DNA of 38,775 nt from Caulobacteraceae bacterium (lineage in GTDB: Bacteria > Pseudomonadota > Alphaproteobacteria > Caulobacterales > Caulobacteraceae): assembly GCA_028290905.1 (NCBI GenBank), contig JAQGIW010000035.1:1-38775 (forward strand). The letters run 5' to 3'. The position numbers were made by a program, and so were the translations under genes. Of the stretch, positions 23,949 to 32,225 are shown one piece after another (the first letter of the stretch is position 1; every line of letters begins with the position of its first letter). The notes below the pieces were generated by a model. It had not been told where the DNA came from. It ran no database searches and saw only the letters and a list, made by a program, of their open reading frames with translations.

Positions 23949-25915
23949 TGGCGCGCGTCAATCCGGTCGTGGCGGTCCTCGCCGGCGCGGCGCTGGCGCT
24001 TGCCGGGTGCGGCGGCGGCGGAGGGGGCGGCGGGACACCCGCGCCCGTGACCACCCCGCCGCCCGCCGGCGTCTTCACCGCCCCGGCGGCTCTCGCCCTG
24101 TCCGCCAGCGATGTCCAGCAGGTGATTGCCCAGGCCGTCGCCGAGGCCCAGGCGCGCGGCACGCCGGCGGTGATCTCGGTGACCGACCGGGTCGGCAATG
24201 TGCTGGCGGTGTACCAGATGGCGGGCGCCCCGCAGACGGTGACCATCCGCCCGGGGGCAGGCCCGCAGCAGCTCGACCTTCAGTCCGTGCAGGCGCCGGC
24301 CAGCCTGGCGGCGATCGCCAAGGCCATCACCGGCGCCTATCTCTCGTCGGGCGGCAACGCCTTCTCCACCCGCACCGCCAGCGAGATTGTCCAAGAGACC
24401 TTCCCGCCCCAGCCGGCCACCGTGGGCCTGGGCAGCGGACCGCTGTTCGGGGTGCAGTTCAGCCAGTTGCCGTGCTCCGACCTGGAATTCCCGACCCTCG
24501 GCAAGACGATCGGGCCCCATCCGTCGCCACTGGGCCTCGCCGCCGACCCGGGGGGCTTCCCGCTCTACAAGAACGGCGTGCTGGTGGGCGGGGTCGGGGT
24601 AAAGGCCAACACCGACTACGGCTTCGACCCCGACGTCACCGTCAACAACCCCGCCCAGGTGAGCGAGGAAGCCATCGCCCTGGCAGGAACCGTAGGCTTC
24701 GATCCGCCCGCCGGCATCACCGCCGACATGATCACCGTGGGCGGCAACTCGCTCATCTACACCCAGGCCACCACCGCGACCCTGAAGAGCACGCCGGCGG
24801 CGGCCCCGGCCTTCTCCTCCCTCGGCGCGAACGTCGGCGCCCTGCTGCCGGTCAAGGGCTTCTTCGGCGGGGCCATCCTCGCCGGCCAGGCCTACGGGAC
24901 CGAGGCGTCCGGCATCCGCAAGTCATCGACCGGCGAGTTCAACAATCCCGACACCTTCATCCTCACCGACGGCTCGGGGAACGATCGCTTCGCGCCACGC
25001 GGCGGCTCCGATTCGCCATCGGGCGCCGCGCCGCTCTCCGCCGCCGAAGTGACCTCCCTGCTGCAGAACGCCTTCCAGACGATGGCCAATGCGCGGGCCC
25101 AGATCCGCAATCCGCTCAACAGCCGCGCCCAGGTCACCATCTCCGTGGTCGACACCAACGGCGTGCCTCTGGGGATCGTGCGCGCGCCGGACGCGCCGAT
25201 CTTCGGCATCGACGTCTCCCTGCAGAAGGCGCGCACGGCCAATTTCTTCTCCAACGCCAACGCCGCCTCCGACCTCACCAACAACACGGATCCGGGGCCG
25301 GGCCGGCAGGCGGACATCGCCAGCTTCGTGCCGGCGGTCCGGAACTTCCTCGGCGTGCCGACCGCGCTCACGGGACAGACGGCCTTTTCGACCCGGGCGG
25401 TCGCCGGCCTCGCCCGACCTCTCTTCCCGGACGGCCAGGTGAACGGTCCGCCGGGACCATTGTCCCGCCCCACGGCCGAGTGGAGCATCTTCGCCAGTGG
25501 CCTGCAGACGGCCCTGGTCGACACCAACCTGGCCATGGCCGTCTCGTTCGTGGGGGGGGCCAACGTCACCCTCCCGTCGCGCTGCACCTACCTGCCGGAC
25601 GTCTTCGCCGGCCAGAACCGCCTTCAGAACGGCCTGCAGATCTTCGCCGGCGGCGAGCCGATCTACCGCAACGGCGTGCTGGTGGGGGCGATCGGGGTCT
25701 CCGGCGACGGCACCAGCCAGGACGACATGATCGGCTTCCTGGGCATAGACAGCGCCGCGGCGGCGGTGGGCGGCTTCGGGAACGCGCCGGTCGCCATCCG
25801 GGCCGACCAGCTGGTGATCAACCAGGGCGGCGGGACCAACCGGGTGCTCTATATCAATTGCCCGGTCTCGCCGTTCCTGAACTCGTCCGTCCAAAACGCC
25901 TGCCAGGGCAAGTAG
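23948..25915 (+). CDS. Lipoprotein with two HbpS/GlcG haem-binding domains
   Basis: A 655-residue lipoprotein with lipobox LALAGC, so Cys 21 is lipid-anchored, followed by a Gly/Pro linker. Two copies of the HbpS/GlcG (Haem_degrading, PF03928) fold are seen. Copy one is around residues 50-250 (VQQVIAQAVAEAQARGTPAV, SVTDRVGNVLAVYQM, PLYKNGVLVGGVGV). Copy two is around 360-620 (VTISVVDTNGVPLGIVRAPD, PIYRNGVLVGAIGVSGDG). HbpS proteins bind haem. Lying between a pentahaem cytochrome and an outer-membrane barrel, it may sit on the outer membrane as a haem-binding or electron-relay part (inference). It starts on the previous stop (TGATG) and ends 3 bp before the next ATG. Confidence 0.82.
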   Translation: MARVNPVVAVLAGAALALAGCGGGGGGGGTPAPVTTPPPAGVFTAPAALALSASDVQQVIAQAVAEAQARGTPAVISVTDRVGNVLAVYQMAGAPQTVTIRPGAGPQQLDLQSVQAPASLAAIAKAITGAYLSSGGNAFSTRTASEIVQETFPPQPATVGLGSGPLFGVQFSQLPCSDLEFPTLGKTIGPHPSPLGLAADPGGFPLYKNGVLVGGVGVKANTDYGFDPDVTVNNPAQVSEEAIALAGTVGFDPPAGITADMITVGGNSLIYTQATTATLKSTPAAAPAFSSLGANVGALLPVKGFFGGAILAGQAYGTEASGIRKSSTGEFNNPDTFILTDGSGNDRFAPRGGSDSPSGAAPLSAAEVTSLLQNAFQTMANARAQIRNPLNSRAQVTISVVDTNGVPLGIVRAPDAPIFGIDVSLQKARTANFFSNANAASDLTNNTDPGPGRQADIASFVPAVRNFLGVPTALTGQTAFSTRAVAGLARPLFPDGQVNGPPGPLSRPTAEWSIFASGLQTALVDTNLAMAVSFVGGANVTLPSRCTYLPDVFAGQNRLQNGLQIFAGGEPIYRNGVLVGAIGVSGDGTSQDDMIGFLGIDSAAAAVGGFGNAPVAIRADQLVINQGGGTNRVLYINCPVSPFLNSSVQNACQGK

Positions 25916-25918
25916 GCG

Positions 25919-27766
25919 ATGAGACTGGCCGCCCTTCTGCTCGCCTCGACGGCGGTTCTGGGGCCCGCGGCCGCCTTCGCCGCCGACCCGCAGGCGGCGG
26001 CTTCCCCAGCCTCGCCTTCGATCGCCCCTTCCGTCACGCCGGTGATCGAACAGGCGCCGCCGGCGCAGGATCCGGAGGTGATCGAGGGCCGCACGCGGCC
26101 GGGCCGGCAGCCGACCTATCCGAACGAGATCATCCAGACCAATCCGGGCGCGGTCTACGCGCCGCCCCCGGACGCCTTTCCCATCGACCACATTCCGGTG
26201 CCCGACCGCTGGCGCCTCGCCGCCGACCTCGCCCTGGTCAAGCCGCACCGCTTCGATCCCTACAACCAGAACACCCTCAAGGGCGACCGGCCGCTGAAGG
26301 GGACTACCGACTGGTTCCTGGAGCTGAACGGCATCTCCGACACGGTGATCGCCCCGACGTCGATTCCATCGCCGATCAGCTCGCAATCGACGGACAGGCC
26401 CGGGGCCAACGACGCCTTCGGCCGGACCGAGAGCATCGCCATCCACCAGACCTTCATCGCCGGCCTGGCGCTGATCAAGGGGGGCTCGACCGCGTTCAAG
26501 CCGCCCGACTTCGAGTTCGTCCTGTCGGTGGCGTTCAACTTCAACTACACCACCGCGCCCGAGCGGCGGATCCTCAACGTCAATCCGACCTACGGCCTGT
26601 CGCGCAGCGACGGCTTCATCGGGCTGCAGGAGGCGTTCGTCGAGAAGCACCTGCGCAACGTCTCGGACCGCTATGACTTCGACTCGGTCCGGGTCGGCAT
26701 CCAGCCGTTCAACGCGGACTTCCGCGGCTTCCTGTTCCAGGACGACAACCTGGGCGTGCGCTTCTTCGGCGACCGCGACGGCAACCGCTGGCAATACAAC
26801 CTGGCCTTCTTCGCGCGGCTGGACAAGGAAGCCAACTCCGGCCTGAACGACCTCACCGTGCCGCTGCGCAAGGATTACATCCTCATCGGCAACCTTTACC
26901 GGCAGGACTTTCCGATCCCCGGTTTCACCTCCCAGGTCACGGTCGCCTACAACTTCAACCGCGAGGGAAGCGACGTCGTCTTCAACAGCAACGGCTTCCC
27001 GGTCATTCCGGCGATAATCGGCAATGACCGGGCCCGCGACTACGACGTGGTCTACCTGGGCTACAACGCCGACGGCCACATCGGCCGCTTCAACCTGACC
27101 GCCTCGAGCTACCTCGCCCTCGGCCAGGACCGGAACAACATCTTCACGAACAAGCCGGCCGACATCCGCGCCTGGTTCGTCGCCGCCGAGCCCAGCTACG
27201 ACATCGACTGGCTGCGGATCCGCCTCTCGGGCCTCTATGCGTCGGGCAACCACAATCCGCGCGGCCACACCGAGACCGGTTTCGACGCCATCCTGGAGAA
27301 CCCGCAGTTCGCGGGCGCCGACACCAGCTACTTCATCAGCCAGTCGCTGCCCTTCGTCGGCGGCGGCGCGGTGGGGCTCAACGGCCCCAACGGCCTCCTC
27401 CTCGACCTGCGTTCGTCGAAGGACGAGGGGCAGTCCAACTTCAACAATCCGGGCACCGCACTCGTGGGCATCGGCGCCGACGCCGACGTCCTGCCGCAGC
27501 TGCGGATCAGCGCCGACGTCAACCACATCTGGTTTGCCGACACTGCCGTCATCGAGGCCCTTCGCCAGCAGGGCTCGATCTCCAATGATCTCGGCTGGGA
27601 CTATTCGATCTCGACCATCTGGCGCCCGCGGATGACCCAGAACGTTGTCTTCCGCCTGTCTGGCGCCATCTTCCAGCCGGACAGCGGATTCAACAACCTG
27701 TTGACCTCGGTCGGCCGCGACCAGGCCTACTACTCTGTTCTCTTCAACACCGTCTTGACCTTCTAG
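25919..27766 (+). CDS. Outer-membrane beta-barrel (porin-like), 615 aa
   Basis: It has a signal peptide (MRLAALLLASTAVLGPAAAF), a Pro-rich stretch, then a barrel of alternating strands (for example FEFVLSVAFNFNYTT, RWQYNLAFFARL, SQVTVAYNFNREG). The end is YYSVLFNTVLTF, with the C-terminal Phe typical of BAM substrates. No plug domain or TonB box is seen, so this is not a TonB receptor. It does not show the CXXC start of MtrB/PioB. Its place in an operon with three haem-binding proteins makes it a candidate pore for a porin-cytochrome complex (inference). The gene lies 3 bp after the lipoprotein gene and 22 bp before the ten-haem gene. Confidence 0.8.
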   Translation: MRLAALLLASTAVLGPAAAFAADPQAAASPASPSIAPSVTPVIEQAPPAQDPEVIEGRTRPGRQPTYPNEIIQTNPGAVYAPPPDAFPIDHIPVPDRWRLAADLALVKPHRFDPYNQNTLKGDRPLKGTTDWFLELNGISDTVIAPTSIPSPISSQSTDRPGANDAFGRTESIAIHQTFIAGLALIKGGSTAFKPPDFEFVLSVAFNFNYTTAPERRILNVNPTYGLSRSDGFIGLQEAFVEKHLRNVSDRYDFDSVRVGIQPFNADFRGFLFQDDNLGVRFFGDRDGNRWQYNLAFFARLDKEANSGLNDLTVPLRKDYILIGNLYRQDFPIPGFTSQVTVAYNFNREGSDVVFNSNGFPVIPAIIGNDRARDYDVVYLGYNADGHIGRFNLTASSYLALGQDRNNIFTNKPADIRAWFVAAEPSYDIDWLRIRLSGLYASGNHNPRGHTETGFDAILENPQFAGADTSYFISQSLPFVGGGAVGLNGPNGLLLDLRSSKDEGQSNFNNPGTALVGIGADADVLPQLRISADVNHIWFADTAVIEALRQQGSISNDLGWDYSISTIWRPRMTQNVVFRLSGAIFQPDSGFNNLLTSVGRDQAYYSVLFNTVLTF

Positions 27767-27788
27767 GGGAGCGGGGGCCACGGAACGC

Positions 27789-30700
27789 GTGACGAAATCT
27801 CGGGTAGCCAAAACCTGGAGCGCCAATATCTGGGCCGTATGGGTTCTGGCGCTTATCGCCCTGGCCATCGTCACCCCGTGGGCGGTTTCCGCCAGCGACG
27901 CCGAGAAGCCGGTGGAGCGCCACTACGCTGCCGCCCCGCCCGCTCCCATGGGCGAGACCGAGGCCCAAGCGGAGACCCGGAGCGCCGGCTGCAAGAGCTG
28001 CCACACCTCTTCCGACACCTGGACCATGCACAGGTCCAAGGCTGTCGTCCTTGGCTGCACCGACTGCCACGGCGGCGACGCCTCGGTGACGGCGCCCGAA
28101 GGTCTCGCCCGGGCCGACGCCCGCTACGCCCAGCTGCGCGACCGCGCCCATGTCCTGCCACGCTATCCCCACGCCTGGGGCTATCCCCACTCGGCCAAGC
28201 CGAAGGAAAGCTACACCCTGCTCAACCGCGAAGCGCCGGAGTTCGTCCGCTTCGTGAACCCGTCAGACTATCGCGTCGCCCGGCAGTCCTGCGGCGCCTG
28301 CCACATGGCCCAGATCCAGGCCAGCGAGCGCTCGATCATGTCGAGCGGCGCCATGCTGTTCGGCGGCGCGTCCTACAATAACGGCATCCTGCCTTATAAG
28401 CACTACGTGCTCGGCGAGGCCTATACGAGCAAGGGCGAACCGGCTCGGATCCTGTCGCCGGCGACGACGCCCGGCGGCAAGCCCGGAACGGTCACGCCCG
28501 AGCAAGCCAAGCGCGGCGCGCTCCCCAGCCTCTACCCGTTGCCGACCTGGCAGGTGATCCCGCCGGCCGACGTCTTCCGGGTGTTCGAGCGCGGCGGGCG
28601 GACCATCGGCACCCAGTTCCCCGATATCGGCAATCCCAATTCCAGCGGCGAGATCCAGAAGCTGGAGGAGCCGGGCCGGCCGGACATCAAGCAGTCCAAC
28701 CGTGGCCCCGCCACCGGTATCCGGGTGGCGATCCCGGTGCTCAACATTCACAAGACCCGCCTGAACGATCCGTTCCTGTGGTTCTTCGGCACCAACGACC
28801 AGCCGGGCGACTATCGTTCCTCGGGTTGCGCCGCCTGCCACGTGGTCTATGCCAACGACCGCCAGCCACAGCACAGCCTGACCTACGCCCAGTACGGCCG
28901 CGACGGCCAGAGCGTCAGCCTCGACCCGACCATCGACAAGACCGAGACGGGCCATCCGCTGCGCCACGAGTTCACCCGCTCGATCCCGAGCTCGCAGTGC
29001 ATGAACTGCCACATGCACCAGCCGAACGTGTTCGTGAACAGCTACTACGGCTACACGATGTGGGACTATGAGTCCGACGCCCCGTTCATGTGGCCGGAAA
29101 AGCAGAAGTATCCGACTTCGGCCGAGATCCGGAAGGTGCTCGACCGCAATCCGGAAGGCGCCGCGCCGCGCGGCAAGTGGGCCGACCTCGACTTCCTGCG
29201 CAACGTCTTCGACCTGAACAGCAAGTTCAAGGACACCCAGATGGCCGACTATCACGGCCACGGCTGGAACTTCCGCGCCGCCTTCAAGCGCGACCGCGAC
29301 GGCAATCTGCTGGACGCCCAGGGTAATATCGTCGCCAACGACGATCCCGAGAAATGGCGCCGGACGGGGCAGGGCGAATTCACCCAGCCTGGGGTCAATC
29401 CGGGCAAGGCCGTCCACCTGATGGACATCCACGCCGAGAAAGGCCTGCAGTGCGCCGACTGCCACTACGCCCAGGACAGTCATGGCAGCGGGCTCATTTT
29501 CGGCGAGGTGGCCAACGCCGTGGAGATCGGGTGCCGCGACTGCCACGGCACGGTGAACGCCTATCCGACCCTCAAGACCTCGGGGCCCGCCGCCGGGCCG
29601 CACGGGACCGACCTCTCCCTGCTGCGCAACCCGGACGGCCAGCGCCGCTTCGAGTGGGTCGAGCGCGACGGGCGGCAGGTCCTCATCCAGCGCTCCATCG
29701 TCGACCCGAAGCTCGAGTGGAAGGTGTCGCTGGTCAAGGACAGCGTCGATCCGACCAGCCCCGACTTCAATCCCAAGGCGGCCCGCGCCAAGACCATGGC
29801 GCGACTGGACGCTGGCGGAAAGCCGTTCGCGTGGGGGCCGGGGGTCGATCAGAAGAACTACGCCCACAAGGACAGCGAAATGGAGTGTTTCGCCTGTCAT
29901 ACCTCGTGGATGACATCCTGCGGCGGCTGCCACCTCCCGATCGAGGCCAACTGGAAGACCGCCGGCCACAAGTACGAGGGGGAAACCACCCGCAACTACG
30001 CCACCTACAATCCGCAGGTGGCGCGCGACGACGTCTTCCAGCTCGGCCGCCACATGACCACCAAGGGCAACATGATCGCCCCCGTGCGCTCGTCCTCGGC
30101 CCTGATATTGTCGTCGACCAACATCAACCGCGACCGCATCTACATCCAGCAGCCGCCGATCTCGGCCGTCGGCTACTCCAGCCAGGCCTTCGCGCCTCAC
30201 TTCGCCCACACGGTGCGCACCACCGAGACCAAGGCCTGCGGCGACTGCCACGTGTCGGCGGCGAACGACAACAACGCCGTCATGGCTCAGCTGATGCTGC
30301 TCGGCACCAACTTCATGAACTTCGTCGGCATGCATGCCTGGGTCGGCCTCGACCACGGCATCGAGGCGGTGCGGGTGACCGAATGGAACGAACCGCAGGC
30401 GGTGTTCGGCTCGTACCTGCAGAAGTACGCCTACCCCGACTATTACAAGCTGCACGTCGAGCGGAACCACCGCGAGCTGATCGACTGGGTGCGCGGCGCG
30501 CCGTTCGACCGCAAGCTGAACGGCGAAGTCGCCGGCGCCGAGCAGATCGTCAATCCGACCCACGGCACGGCCGGTCCCGCCCGCTGCCTGCAGCTGCGCG
30601 GCGAATACATGTTCGTCGCCGAAGGGAAGGGCGGCTTCCAGGTCTATGACGTGGCCAGCGTCGCCAACAAGGACATCTCGCAGAAGATCATCTCGGCGCC

Positions 30701-31739
30701 GTTCTCCAGGTTCGGCCAGAACATGCACGTCGCCTCGCGCAACGCCACCTGCATGGCGCTCCCCACCGACCAGCCGATCGCGCCGCTGCGCAACACGCCC
30801 AAGATGCAGGCCGAGAACGAGGAACAGCCGTTCCACCCGATCTACAGCTACGCCTTCATCACCGACGCCGAGGAGGGCCTGATCCTGGTCGACGTCAACA
30901 CCCTGGCCGACCGCGATGCGCGCAACAACAACCTTCGCCGGGCCCTGACCTGGAACCCTGGCGGCGTCCTCGACGGCGCCCGCCACATCACCCTGGGCGG
31001 CCACTTCGCCTACATCGCCGCCAAGGCCGGCCTGGTGGTGGTGGACCTCGACGACCCCATGAAGCCCCGCGTAACCGCCGTCGTGCCGCTCCCCGACGCC
31101 CGCGCCTCGGCCCTGCAGTTCCGCTATTTGTGGGTCACCGACGCGCGGGGGCTCGAGGTGCTCGACGTCACCCGGCTGGGCGCGCCCCGTCTGGTGGAGG
31201 GCGCCACAGTGCCCCTCGCCGACGCCCGGCGGGTCTATGTGGCGCGCACCTACGCCTATGTCGCGGCCAAGGCCGAGGGCCTGGTGATCGTCAACGTCAA
31301 GCGGCCGGAACACCCGGAGGTCTACCAGCGCGTCACCTTCGAGGGGAAGCTCAACGACGCCGAGGACGTCGTCGTCGCCTCCACCAACGCCTCCCTGTTC
31401 GCCTATGTGGCCGACGGCAGGAACGGCATGAAGGTGCTGCAGCTGACCAGCCCCGCCAGCCAGCCGAACTTCTACGGCTTCTCGCCGCCCCCCAAGCCCG
31501 AGCTGATCGCCTGGGCCCGCACGCCCTCGCCGGCGCTCGCCATGTCCAAGGGCCTCGACCGCGACCGCGCCGTCGACGAGACCGGCCACCAGATCGCCGT
31601 CTTCGGCCGCCTCGGCTCCCGCCCCTTCACCCGCGCCGAAATGGAACGCTTCTTCCTCGACAGCAACGGCCAAGTCTACGGCGTGACGGACACCGCCCCG
31701 AAGGACAGCTGGACGCCGCTGAGGACCGCGGCAAGATAA
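27789..31739 (+). CDS. Decahaem cytochrome c fused to LVIVD repeats, 1316 aa
   Basis: The N-terminus has an uncleaved-looking membrane segment or signal (IWAVWVLALIALAIVTPWAV). Ten CXXCH sites follow, at residues about 68, 90, 168, 347, 404, 555, 582, 700, 711 and 817 (CKSCH, CTDCH, CGACH, CAACH, CMNCH, CADCH, CRDCH, CFACH, CGGCH, CGDCH). Residues about 940-1230 hold LVIVD-type propeller repeats (YMFVAEGKGGFQVYDV, AYIAAKAGLVVVDLDDP, AYVAAKAEGLVIVNVKRP, AYVADGRNGMKVLQL). The haem part should carry electrons, and the propeller likely docks a partner or the cell surface. Translation starts at GTG 27789. It is the last gene of the operon. Confidence 0.85.
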   Translation: MTKSRVAKTWSANIWAVWVLALIALAIVTPWAVSASDAEKPVERHYAAAPPAPMGETEAQAETRSAGCKSCHTSSDTWTMHRSKAVVLGCTDCHGGDASVTAPEGLARADARYAQLRDRAHVLPRYPHAWGYPHSAKPKESYTLLNREAPEFVRFVNPSDYRVARQSCGACHMAQIQASERSIMSSGAMLFGGASYNNGILPYKHYVLGEAYTSKGEPARILSPATTPGGKPGTVTPEQAKRGALPSLYPLPTWQVIPPADVFRVFERGGRTIGTQFPDIGNPNSSGEIQKLEEPGRPDIKQSNRGPATGIRVAIPVLNIHKTRLNDPFLWFFGTNDQPGDYRSSGCAACHVVYANDRQPQHSLTYAQYGRDGQSVSLDPTIDKTETGHPLRHEFTRSIPSSQCMNCHMHQPNVFVNSYYGYTMWDYESDAPFMWPEKQKYPTSAEIRKVLDRNPEGAAPRGKWADLDFLRNVFDLNSKFKDTQMADYHGHGWNFRAAFKRDRDGNLLDAQGNIVANDDPEKWRRTGQGEFTQPGVNPGKAVHLMDIHAEKGLQCADCHYAQDSHGSGLIFGEVANAVEIGCRDCHGTVNAYPTLKTSGPAAGPHGTDLSLLRNPDGQRRFEWVERDGRQVLIQRSIVDPKLEWKVSLVKDSVDPTSPDFNPKAARAKTMARLDAGGKPFAWGPGVDQKNYAHKDSEMECFACHTSWMTSCGGCHLPIEANWKTAGHKYEGETTRNYATYNPQVARDDVFQLGRHMTTKGNMIAPVRSSSALILSSTNINRDRIYIQQPPISAVGYSSQAFAPHFAHTVRTTETKACGDCHVSAANDNNAVMAQLMLLGTNFMNFVGMHAWVGLDHGIEAVRVTEWNEPQAVFGSYLQKYAYPDYYKLHVERNHRELIDWVRGAPFDRKLNGEVAGAEQIVNPTHGTAGPARCLQLRGEYMFVAEGKGGFQVYDVASVANKDISQKIISAPFSRFGQNMHVASRNATCMALPTDQPIAPLRNTPKMQAENEEQPFHPIYSYAFITDAEEGLILVDVNTLADRDARNNNLRRALTWNPGGVLDGARHITLGGHFAYIAAKAGLVVVDLDDPMKPRVTAVVPLPDARASALQFRYLWVTDARGLEVLDVTRLGAPRLVEGATVPLADARRVYVARTYAYVAAKAEGLVIVNVKRPEHPEVYQRVTFEGKLNDAEDVVVASTNASLFAYVADGRNGMKVLQLTSPASQPNFYGFSPPPKPELIAWARTPSPALAMSKGLDRDRAVDETGHQIAVFGRLGSRPFTRAEMERFFLDSNGQVYGVTDTAPKDSWTPLRTAAR

Positions 31740-31769
31740 AGCGGACAGTGGCCAGATAAAATCCGCTCA

Positions 31770-31788
31770 TCCCCGCGAAAGCGGGGGA
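31770..31788. repeat. CCCCGC-GAAA-GCGGGG palindromic repeat
   Basis: TCCCCGC (31770-31776), GAAA loop, GCGGGGGA (31781-31788). This unit and the following GACCCAGCG match a short palindromic repeat widespread between genes in alphaproteobacteria. It sits 30 bp after the decahaem gene and could also act as its transcription end. A first stem GCGGA (31741)-TCCGC (31762) lies just before it. Confidence 0.6.
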
Positions 31789-31837
31789 CCCAGCGGTTTC
31801 CAGTGCGGCGACTCTGATGGCGCCGCAACCGCATTGA

Positions 31838-31942
31838 GTCACGACATGGACGGCCGTCTGCGTTCGCAGGGGCGATGTGGTGCGGATCATTTCCGTGCGA
31901 CGGGCCCGAAAGCGGGAGATAGAGCACTATGAAGGCGAGTGA
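31838..31942 (+). pseudogene. brnT: Remnant of brnT toxin gene (C-terminal end only)
   Basis: A frame opening after a TGA at 31835 encodes WTAVCVRRGDVVRIISV followed by RRARKREIEHYEGE and a stop at 31940-31942. This matches the last 35 or so residues of BrnT toxins (RIISxRxAxxxExxxY). The N-terminal two thirds of the gene are missing; palindromic repeat DNA and unrelated sequence lie there. The end overlaps the start of the brnA-like gene, as in intact brnTA operons. This is far too short to be an active toxin. Confidence 0.65.
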
Positions 31943-32143
31943 GTTCGACGAAGCTTTCGACAACGGCGACGACGTCGCCGACCTGGTCGACTGGTCCAAG
32001 GCGCGGCGGCCCAACATTCAGGCTAGGCGGGTCAATATGGATTTTCCCGCCTGGGTCGTGGAGGGCCTCGATCGGCACGCGCAAGTCTGGGCGTCACCCG
32101 TCAGGCCCTGATCAAGCTGTGGATCGCCGAGCGACTGGGCTAG
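31929..32143 (+). pseudogene. brnA: brnA-like/CopG-family antitoxin, frameshifted
   Basis: The ATG at 31929 encodes MKASEFDEAFDNGDDVADLV, DWSKARRPNIQARRVNMDFP and AWVVEGLDRHAQ, a BrnA/CopG-type antitoxin. At 32083-32085 the frame is lost by what looks like one missing base (A) and ends early at 32111. In the next frame the expected ribbon-helix-helix end SLGVTRQALIKLWIAERLG is intact up to TAG at 32141-32143. The DNA-binding half is therefore not made from the current sequence unless the base is a sequencing error. It sits with a truncated brnT, so the locus is a decayed toxin-antitoxin pair. Confidence 0.75.
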
Positions 32144-32225
32144 TCATTGGGTCGACGGCGCGTGTGGCGCACGGGTGGAGGACGCGCATGCTCATTGCCT
32201 TAGACGAAAGCAACAGCAGCCCCCT

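Noticed and set aside
24923-27874. 983-residue minus-strand open frame
   Set aside because: Antisense to the lipoprotein and barrel genes; composition is that of high-GC shadow frames.
28263-31673. 1136-residue minus-strand open frame
   Set aside because: Antisense to the decahaem gene, with no recognisable domain.
22557-31739. Assignment as MtrCAB or PioAB
   Set aside because: Neither the barrel nor the cytochromes show the expected family marks; only the overall part list is similar.
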